NCBI GenBank assembly: GCA_031272575.1
Contig: JAISTO010000171.1
Span: 1 to 32,652, forward strand
Direction of reading: 5' to 3'
Source of the DNA: Treponema sp.
Lineage (GTDB): Bacteria; Spirochaetota; Spirochaetia; Treponematales; Breznakiellaceae
Length of the DNA stretch: 32,652 bases
Positions within the stretch are counted from its first letter, which is position 1. The number at the start of each line of letters is the position of its first letter. Below the pieces are notes generated by a model. That model searched no databases, was not told the origin of the DNA, and saw only the letters and a list, made by a program, of their open reading frames with translations. Made by a program: the position numbers and the translations under genes. Positions 26,937-32,652 of this stretch are shown piece after piece.

Positions 26937-27675
26937 AACGTTCTCGGCGCATGGGGTGTTCGGGATGAGTGTGATCGTCTCGGTGGTGGCGGAAAATACG
27001 TGCAGGGTGCTGGGCTGGGACGCGGTGCGGCCGCCCCTGATCCGCGCGCAGATCGACGCGATCTACGAGGACATCGGCACGGACGCGGTGAAGATCGGCA
27101 TGCTGCCGGATACGGTGACGATGGAGACGGTGGCGGAGAAACTCGCCGAGTATACGCCGCGCTGCATTGTGCTTGATCCGGTGATGTACGCGAAAAACGG
27201 CGCGGCGCTGATGGAGCGCGATGCAATCGACGCCCTGAAGCGGACGGTGATTCCCCGCGCGGATCTGGTGACGCCGAATATCCCGGAGGCGGAGGAACTT
27301 GCGGGCTTTGCGATTGGAGGCCCGGCGGACGCGCGGCGCGCGGCGGAAAAGATACTGGCGCTGGGCTGCGGGGCCGTGCTCGTGAAGGGGGGGCATGGCG
27401 GGACCGAGGCCGCCGAGGACCTGCTGTTTGACGGAAGCAACTTTCGCGCTTTTAGCGCGCCGCGAATCCACACGAGGAACACGCATGGGACCGGATGCAC
27501 GCTCTCGTCCGCGATTGCGGCGAATCTGGCGCTGGCTCTGCCCCTGGAAGAGGCGGTCGAAAAGGCGAAGGCGTATGTGACGGCGGCCATCGCGCACGCG
27601 CTCGACATTGGGAAGGGGCACGGGCCGACGAACCATTTTTACGCCCTGTACGAGGCGGCGGAAAAAGCCGGATGA
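26869..27675 (+). CDS. thiD: Hydroxymethylpyrimidine/phosphomethylpyrimidine kinase
   Basis: 268 residues, the usual ThiD length. It phosphorylates HMP and HMP-P in thiamine synthesis or salvage. The N-terminal substrate loop ([27 protein letters not shown]), the VLDPVM segment and the C-terminal anion-hole motif [15 protein letters not shown] with the catalytic Cys are intact. AAAAGGAG precedes the ATG and lies within the end of the methyltransferase frame. No other thi gene is nearby. Confidence 0.96.
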   Translation: [268 protein letters not shown]

Positions 27676-27729
27676 AGGGGCTCCGCGGGGGGGGGGCGTA
27701 CAGCAAATTTCATTTTACCTCTCACAAAT

Positions 27730-27893
27730 ATGACTGTTCCTGAAATTATTGCGGCACTGGAACCTGAACATCCGCGCCTTACGGTACCTGCGACGAGTTT
27801 CTAAAGTTTGTCAACGGCGGCTGCCCTTTCCCCCGTGAGGACCGTCATATCAGCAGCGCTGCCGAAAGCCTTTCGTTTTGGGTGAAGAAATAA
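27730..27893 (+). pseudogene. Small decayed gene remnant
   Basis: ATG 27730 opens MTVPEIIAALEPEHP, and after a one-frame jump the text continues as APYGTCDEFLKFVNGG to KK and a TAA at 27891-27893. Both halves read like protein and their composition is AT-richer than the flanks, but the family is not recognised. It may be the start and end of an internally deleted gene. The rest of the gap 27676-27912 holds only a 9-G run. Confidence 0.3.
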
Positions 27894-27912
27894 CGGGGGC
27901 TGCGAGGGGGAC

Positions 27913-28878
27913 TTAGGCCGCGGTTCTGCCGGTGGCGCGCGCGGCGGGGACGAAGCGCCGCGCAAGCGCCTCGAGGCGCGTCATCTTGTCCCGCCCGATC
28001 AGCGCCGCCCCGCTGTAAGCCCAGTCTTGCGAGAGGCGCTCGTACTTATCCTTGCATAAATTGTTGAACGCGCAGAGTTCCCACTGTTCCGGCAGGGGGA
28101 GCGCGGCGAGAAAGGCCCCTATCCCCATAATGTTTGCCTCCCCATCCGTTGCCCCCTCGATGATCGGCGTACGCACCCAGAGGGGCACATGCCTGCGGGC
28201 GAGCTGCTCGTAGTTTTCAAGGATGATATGATTGTCCGCGCCGGTTATGCGCTTGTGTTCATCAACATTGAAGATTTTTATATCGTAGAGGATAAGGTCG
28301 ACATAGGGAAGGATTTCCTCGAAGCGGGAAAAAGCGCAGCAGCCCGCGGTGTCCACCGCGACGTGCACCCCCTCCCCATGCAGGATAGCGGCGAGGTCCC
28401 GCGCCGCCCCATGCTGCAGGAGCGCCTCCCCCCCCGAAAGCGTGACGCCCCCCCCTTCGTGAAAGTATGCCCTGTCCTTCAGCAGTTCTTTGGCCAGCGC
28501 TTCCGTCCGTATCCGCCTGCCCTTTACCTCGATGGCCCCGGCAGGGCATTCTTCGGTACAGCCCCCCCCCGTACCGCTTTCCGCGAGGCAGGCCGCGCAG
28601 ACTTCCCGCTCGAAGGTGATGCCGGCAGGGCCCCTTCGAAGCCCGCCCCGCCTGCAGGCCGCGCCGCAAAGCCCGCACCCAATGCAGCGCTGTTTGTGCC
28701 AGCCTATGTCGGGGGTACTGGCGATGCTCTCCGGGTTGTGGCACCAGGGGCAGCGGAGATTGCAACCCTTGAAAAAAACGGTCGTCCGCATACCGGGACC
28801 GTCCTCGGTGGAGAGACGCTGTATATCGAGTATCAGTGCTTCGCCGCTCCGCTCCGCGCCGTTGTGTGGGGCAGTCAT
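27913..28878 (-). CDS. Glycyl-radical enzyme activating protein (radical SAM)
   Basis: About 321 residues from ATG 28878, chosen because AGGG (28891-28888) lies 9 nt upstream; ATGs at 28887 and 28926 are in frame. The radical-SAM motif is CNLRCPWC (CxxxCxxC) near residue 40, preceded by RLSTEDGPGMRTTVFFKG. A ferredoxin-like insert follows, with CIGCGLCGAAC and a second Cys cluster (CAAC...CTEECP). It makes the glycyl radical on a PFL-type enzyme using SAM under anaerobic conditions. The partner enzyme is not in the window, so the substrate is unknown. Confidence 0.92.
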   Translation of the reverse strand: MTAPHNGAERSGEALILDIQRLSTEDGPGMRTTVFFKGCNLRCPWCHNPESIASTPDIGWHKQRCIGCGLCGAACRRGGLRRGPAGITFEREVCAACLAESGTGGGCTEECPAGAIEVKGRRIRTEALAKELLKDRAYFHEGGGVTLSGGEALLQHGAARDLAAILHGEGVHVAVDTAGCCAFSRFEEILPYVDLILYDIKIFNVDEHKRITGADNHIILENYEQLARRHVPLWVRTPIIEGATDGEANIMGIGAFLAALPLPEQWELCAFNNLCKDKYERLSQDWAYSGAALIGRDKMTRLEALARRFVPAARATGRTAA

Positions 28879-28898
28879 ATTATCCATCCCTAATAATG

Positions 28899-28907
28899 AT
28901 GATAGCA
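28899..28907 (-). promoter_or_regulatory. Extended -10 promoter of the activase gene
   Basis: The minus strand reads TATGCTATCAT (TATCAT 28904-28899, TGC before it). The predicted leader is about 14 nt. Its -35 region overlaps that of the divergent PTS-type gene. Confidence 0.5.
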
Positions 28908-28920
28908 TACCCGCGCCGTA

Positions 28921-28949
28921 TTGCACAAGTCAGCCGTATATGCTATAAT
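28921..28949 (+). promoter_or_regulatory. Promoter of the PTS EIIC-like gene
   Basis: TTGCAC (28921-28926), a 17-nt spacer and TATAAT (28944-28949) with an extended TGC. AAGGGGG follows 5 nt before the ATG at 28968. Confidence 0.75.
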
Positions 28950-28967
28950 TTTTCAAAAGGGGGAAAA

Positions 28968-30065
28968 ATGGCGGAAAACACCACTTTCCTGCGGCGGGTC
29001 GACGGGTTCTTCAAAAAACAGGGAATCATTTTCAGTTGGAACCGCATCGGCATAAAGGCGATGGGCGCCATGGCGCAGGGGCTTTTCGCGTCCCTGCTGA
29101 TCGGGACGATCATAGGCACGATCGCGGCGCAATTTCATATCGGCAAGTTGAACGAGATCGCGAATTTCGCGAAGGCGGGCGCCGGGGCCGCTATGGCGGT
29201 GGCCATCGGTTACGCGCTGGAAGCGCCGGCCTTCGTGCTCTACTCGCTCATAGCGGTAGGGGCCGCGGCGAACGGGCTCGGGGGCGCGGGGGGGCCGCTC
29301 GCGGTCTTCTTCATCGCGCTTATCGCGGTCTTCTGCGGCAAACTGGTGTCGCGTCTCACGCCGGTCGACCTCATCGTCACCCCCGCGGTGACTATCCTCG
29401 CGGGCGTGGGGGCCGCGTTCCTGCTCGCGCCCCCCATAGGCAAGGCGGCGCAGGCCATCGGCTGGGCGATCATGTGGGCCACCGAGCAGCAGCCCTTCGT
29501 CATGGGGGTCATCGTGTCCGCCATAGTGGGCATAGTGCTTACCCTGCCGATAAGTTCCGCGGCGCTCTGCGCGGCGCTCGGGCTCGTGGGCCTGGCCGGC
29601 GGGGCAGCGCTCGCCGGCTGCTGCGCTCACATGGTGGGCTTCGCCGTGGCCTCATGGCGCGAAAACAAAACCGGCGGCCTCCTCGCGCAGGGCCTGGGCA
29701 CGAGCATGCTGCAGGTGCCGAACCTTATGCGCAAGCCCGTGCTGTGGATACCGGCAGTGGCGGCCTCTCTGGTCAACGGCCCCCTGGCGACGGTGGTCTT
29801 CCGCTTAAGGATGAATGGCCCGCCCATATCCTCCGGCATGGGCACCTCCGGCCTCGTCGGGCCTATCGGGGTACTCAGCGGCTGGAAGGTCCCCTCGCAG
29901 GAGGCCCTCGCCCAGGGCGCGGCCGCCCTGTCACCCTCGGCCTTCGACTGGCTGGGGCTCCTCCTCGTGTCGCTCGTCATCCCCGCGGCGGTCGCGCTGC
30001 TCGTTTCAGAACTCATGCGCCGCGGCGGCCTTATTAAGCCGGGGGATTTGAAGATTGAGTGTTAG
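28968..30065 (+). CDS. PTS EIIC-type integral membrane protein
   Basis: 365 residues, almost wholly hydrophobic with roughly nine or ten membrane helices and several Gly/Ala-rich ones. The segment GPPISSGMGTSGLVGPIGVL is characteristic of the PTS_EIIC_2 group (PF13303, from memory). Such proteins resemble the sugar-translocating C component, but many stand alone. No IIA or IIB domain or gene is present here, so the substrate and PEP dependence are unknown. The start at 28968 has a strong SD. The earlier in-frame codons lie upstream of the promoter. The stop overlaps a hairpin (30066-30090). Confidence 0.85.
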   Translation: MAENTTFLRRVDGFFKKQGIIFSWNRIGIKAMGAMAQGLFASLLIGTIIGTIAAQFHIGKLNEIANFAKAGAGAAMAVAIGYALEAPAFVLYSLIAVGAAANGLGGAGGPLAVFFIALIAVFCGKLVSRLTPVDLIVTPAVTILAGVGAAFLLAPPIGKAAQAIGWAIMWATEQQPFVMGVIVSAIVGIVLTLPISSAALCAALGLVGLAGGAALAGCCAHMVGFAVASWRENKTGGLLAQGLGTSMLQVPNLMRKPVLWIPAVAASLVNGPLATVVFRLRMNGPPISSGMGTSGLVGPIGVLSGWKVPSQEALAQGAAALSPSAFDWLGLLLVSLVIPAAVALLVSELMRRGGLIKPGDLKIEC

Positions 30066-30090
30066 AGGGGATGCTCGTGGAGCGCCCCCT
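30066..30090 (+). other. Hairpin after the PTS EIIC-like gene
   Basis: AGGGG/CCCCT outer arms (30066-30070/30086-30090) enclose GCTC/GAGC (30073-30076/30080-30083). There is no T-run after it, so it is at best a weak terminator or an RNA-stabilising end. Confidence 0.4.
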
Positions 30091-30119
30091 TGCGCAAAGA
30101 TACCCTTTCACCCTATACT
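30090..30119 (+). promoter_or_regulatory. Promoter candidate for pckG
   Basis: TTGCGC (30090-30095), 18 nt and TATACT (30114-30119). The leader to the ATG would be about 47 nt. Confidence 0.5.
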
Positions 30120-30173
30120 ACCCCTGAACAAGGCGGGCCGCCTCCGCGGTTTGCCTTCATAAGGAGAATGTTG

Positions 30174-32003
30174 ATGGAACTTCAAAATTTGAAGCATGCG
30201 GGCCTGAAAAAATGGATTGAAGAGGCTGCGGCCCTTATGGCCCCGGATTCGGTGGTGATCTGCGACGGAAGTCAGGCGGAATACGACCGGATGATACAGA
30301 TTACCGTGGACGCGGGGCTTGCGACACGGCTTAATCCCGCCAAAAAGCCCAACTCGGTGCTTTACCGCTCCGACCCGTCGGATGTGGCGCGTGTGGAAAA
30401 CCGCACCTTCATTGCCAGCAAGAGCAAGGACGACGCGGGCCCCACGAACAACTGGATCGACCCCGCGGAACTGAAGCACACGATGACGGACTTGTACCGC
30501 GGCAGCATGAAGGGGCGCGTCATGTACGTGATCCCCTTCTCGATGGGGCCGATAGGCTCCGGCATCGCGAAGATCGGCGTGCAGATCACCGACAGCCCCT
30601 ACGTGGTGGCCAATATGCACATCATGGCGCGGGTCGGCACGAAGGTGCTGGACGTGCTCGGCACGGACGGCTTCTATGTGCCGTGCTACCATTCGGTCGG
30701 CAAGCCGCTCGCCCCGGGCGAAAAGGACGCGGGCAAGTGGCCCTGCGCCCCTATCGACAAGAAATACATCTCGCACTTCCCGGAGACCCGCGAGATCTGG
30801 TCCTACGGCTCCGGCTACGGCGGCAACGCGCTCCTGGGCAAGAAGTGCCTGGCCCTGCGCATCGCCAGCGTTTTGGCGCGGGATGAAGGCTGGCTCGCCG
30901 AGCACATGCTCATCCTCAAAATCACCAACCCAAAGGGCGAAGTGAAATACATCACCGGCGCGTTCCCGTCCGCCTGCGGCAAGACGAACCTGGCCATGCT
31001 CATTCCGACGCTGCCCGGCTGGAAGGTGGAGACCGTGGGCGACGACATCGCCTGGATGAAGTTCGGCGCGGACGGCCGGCTCTACGCGATCAACCCGGAG
31101 GCGGGCTTCTTCGGCGTGGCCCCGGGCACCAACAACGAGAGCAACTACAACGCCATGCAGTCCTGCGCGAAAAACTCCATTTTCACCAACTGCGGCCTCA
31201 CCGAGGACGGGGACATCTGGTGGGAGATGATAGGCCACGGCGCGCCCGGCAAGACGATCATCGACTGGAAGGGGCAGACCCGCCCCGCGCCCCAGACGGA
31301 CAAGTCCCCCAAAGGCGAGGAGATCGCGCACCCCAACGCGCGCTTCACCGCGCCCGCAAAGCAGTGCCCCTGCATTGCGCCGGAATGGGAAGACCCCAAA
31401 GGCGTGCCCATCAGCGCGTTCCTCTTCGGCGGGCGCAGGCCCAGCACCATCCCCCTCGTGAACCAGAGCCTCAACTGGGCGCATGGCGTCTTCATGGGCT
31501 CCATCGTGGGCAGCGAGGTGACGGCCGCCGTCATTTCCGATCAGGTCGGCCAGGTGCGCCGCGACCCCTTCGCCATGCTCCCCTTCTGCGGCTACCACAT
31601 GGGCGACTACTTCAAGCACTGGCTCAAACTCGGCGCGTCGCACGACGAGTCCAAACTGCCGAAGATTTTCTTCGTCAACTGGTTCCGCAAAAACGACGAC
31701 GGCAAGTTCATCTGGCCCGGCTACGGGGACAACTCCCGCGTGCTCGCCTGGATTTTCGACCGCTGCGACGGCAAGGACAACTACGTGCAAACCGCCATCG
31801 GCAACCTGCCCAAGCCCGAAGCGATCGCGCGCCCGGACGGCGTCAGCGAGGCCGACCTGAAAGCGATCACCAGTGTTGACATCGAAGGCTGGAAAAAGGA
31901 GATCGCCGACGTGCGCAAGAACCACTACCCCAAATTCGGTGACAAACTGCCCGCGGAGTTGTACGCGGAACTCGACGCCATCGAAAAGCGGCTGAACGCG
32001 TAA
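30174..32003 (+). CDS. pckG: Phosphoenolpyruvate carboxykinase (GTP)
   Basis: 609 residues, the usual length of GTP-dependent PEPCK, which interconverts oxaloacetate and PEP with GTP/GDP. The kinase-1a loop [15 protein letters not shown] (reactive Cys), kinase-2 VGDDIAWM and the guanine-pocket region [17 protein letters not shown] are intact. The N-terminal [18 protein letters not shown] also fits. AAGGAG (30161-30166) sits 7 nt before ATG 30174 and only 1 nt before the other ATG at 30168, which decides the start. In an anaerobic fermenter it may run in the PEP-carboxylating direction (inferred). Confidence 0.97.
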   Translation: MELQNLKHAGLKKWIEEAAALMAPDSVVICDGSQAEYDRMIQITVDAGLATRLNPAKKPNSVLYRSDPSDVARVENRTFIASKSKDDAGPTNNWIDPAELKHTMTDLYRGSMKGRVMYVIPFSMGPIGSGIAKIGVQITDSPYVVANMHIMARVGTKVLDVLGTDGFYVPCYHSVGKPLAPGEKDAGKWPCAPIDKKYISHFPETREIWSYGSGYGGNALLGKKCLALRIASVLARDEGWLAEHMLILKITNPKGEVKYITGAFPSACGKTNLAMLIPTLPGWKVETVGDDIAWMKFGADGRLYAINPEAGFFGVAPGTNNESNYNAMQSCAKNSIFTNCGLTEDGDIWWEMIGHGAPGKTIIDWKGQTRPAPQTDKSPKGEEIAHPNARFTAPAKQCPCIAPEWEDPKGVPISAFLFGGRRPSTIPLVNQSLNWAHGVFMGSIVGSEVTAAVISDQVGQVRRDPFAMLPFCGYHMGDYFKHWLKLGASHDESKLPKIFFVNWFRKNDDGKFIWPGYGDNSRVLAWIFDRCDGKDNYVQTAIGNLPKPEAIARPDGVSEADLKAITSVDIEGWKKEIADVRKNHYPKFGDKLPAELYAELDAIEKRLNA

Positions 32004-32031
32004 CTTGGGCATTGCTGGTGCCCCCCCCTGG

Positions 32032-32047
32032 CCCCCCAGAGGGGGGG
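32032..32047 (+). other. C6/G7 hairpin after pckG
   Basis: CCCCCC (32032-32037), an AGA loop and GGGGGGG (32041-32047), followed by ATTT. It may end pckG transcription, but the T-run is poor. Confidence 0.35.
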
Positions 32048-32081
32048 ATTTGCTTCTACTCCCTACTCCCTACCCCCCTCC

Positions 32082-32110
32082 TTGCTAATTTTTGCGAAAT
32101 GTGCTATACT
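32082..32110 (+). promoter_or_regulatory. Promoter of the LpoB-like gene
   Basis: TTGCTA (32082-32087), 17 nt and TATACT (32105-32110), preceded by TGC (extended -10). Transcription would begin near 32117, giving a leader of about 130 nt to ATG 32250. Confidence 0.65.
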
Positions 32111-32249
32111 TGTAACATGACCATGCGTTTTCATTATGCGGCGGCAAGCGCGCTTTGTGCCGCCCGCAAACCTCTTTTCCGCGGCCGCGGTGCTGGCGGC
32201 GGCGGCGCGGCGGTTTTCTCCAAAACCTCCATGCGGGGGGAAGCCGTTA

Positions 32250-32652
32250 ATGAATCTACCCCCCCCCCCGTCCCCCACTTTTTCGCGTAAGTAGCCGTCT
32301 CCCGTTTCTGCTTATTTTCCTCGCTATGGGCCTCGCCCAGCGCGCGGCCGCGCAAGGTGCCGCGGCGCCCGTCTCGTATGAAAAGGCGCTCATGTATATC
32401 GCCGCGCAGGCGCAGGCCACGGTCTCAGACGCTGACCGCGCGGCCATCGTCGATTTCCAGGCAGCAACGAGCCGGTTCCGGGAGCGCGTCATACATGACC
32501 TGATCGGTTGCCTCCTCGCGGGCAAGGTGCGCGACGTGGAGCGGCAGCACCTCGCGGCCATCCATGCGGAACAGGTCTACCAGGCCTCGGGCTTTGTAAG
32601 CGATGAGTCCGCGGTGTCCATCGGCCGCGAACTCGGCGCGACTGTCATCCTC
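32250..32652 (+). CDS. LpoB/CsgG-like exported protein, 5' part, frame broken at a poly-C tract
   Basis: The 3' end is beyond the window. The conserved part (from about 32370: YEKALMYIAAQAQATV, then RAAIVDFQAATSRF, a two-helix stretch, GFVSDESAVSIGRELGATVIL) matches the penicillin-binding-protein-activator LpoB/CsgG group common in treponemes. It reads in a frame with no start upstream except ATG 32326. ATG 32250, with GGGGGGAAG about 8 nt before it, opens MNLPPP and enters the run of 11 C at 32259-32269. With 10 C it would join the frame and give a normal signal peptide (RLPFLLIFLAMGLAQRAAAQ). As written it stops at 32292-32294. Confidence 0.7.
32259..32269. repeat. Poly-C tract of 11 at the start of the LpoB-like gene
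   Basis: Eleven consecutive C. Ten would place ATG 32250 in frame with the signal peptide and the conserved domain; eleven shift it out. Confidence 0.93.

Noticed and set aside
30108-32012. 634-residue open frame on the minus strand opposite pckG
   Set aside because: Shadow frame caused by GC-rich codon bias; it has no recognisable motifs while PEPCK is unmistakable.
32117-32290. Leaderless 57-residue gene starting at ATG 32117
   Set aside because: Position fits the -10 at 32105, but the product has no protein-like features and the LpoB-like frame explains the region better.

Overview
The window looks like chromosome of a GC-rich spirochaete, most likely a Treponema relative. This is inferred from four things: the EF-Tu sequence style; a merged S10-spc-alpha ribosomal cluster that lacks adk, map and infA between secY and rpmJ; a DUF115 (MptE/Maf-like) gene; and an LpoB/CsgG-like exported protein of the kind common in treponemes. 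No rRNA, tRNA, CRISPR array or complete insertion sequence was seen.

Left flank (1-8119, mostly minus strand). A DUF115 motility/glycosylation-type gene is split by a run of 12 G. Next comes a small RRM RNA-binding protein with a near-consensus promoter, a ~370-nt leader and tandem terminators. A complete type III restriction-modification pair follows (mod then res, 6 nt apart), and then an RluA-type pseudouridine synthase with an apparently leaderless promoter.

Core (8318-25358, plus strand). Thirty-one translation, secretion and transcription genes run in order: rpsL, rpsG, tuf, rpsJ, rplC, rplD, rplW, rplB, rpsS, rplV, rpsC, rplP, rpmC, rpsQ, rplN, rplX, rplE, rpsZ-type S14, rpsH, rplF, rplR, rpsE, rpmD, rplO, secY, rpmJ, rpsM, rpsK, rpsD, rpoA, rplQ. 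A small zinc-ribbon protein with a hexapeptide-repeat tail closes the cluster. Internal promoters are visible before tuf and rpmJ, and an attenuator-like hairpin lies between rpsM and rpsK. Four products of the cluster (S5, L15, L17 and the zinc-ribbon protein) carry long low-complexity tails.

Right flank (25359-32652). A visibly AT-richer island carries a probable truncated restriction-type protein and a beta-class DNA methyltransferase whose frame runs into thiD. Then come thiD, a small decayed gene remnant, a glycyl-radical-enzyme activase, a divergent PTS EIIC-like membrane protein, GTP-dependent PEP carboxykinase, and the start of an LpoB-like exported protein whose start codon is separated from its frame by a run of 11 C.

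The most interesting signals are the two long G/C homopolymers, each leaving a surface- or motility-type gene out of frame by one base (contingency-locus arrangement, or assembly indels); helically spaced A/T tracts upstream of the two strongest-looking promoters; tandem dyads in the alpha-operon leader; and the repeated pattern of disordered tails on ribosomal proteins.
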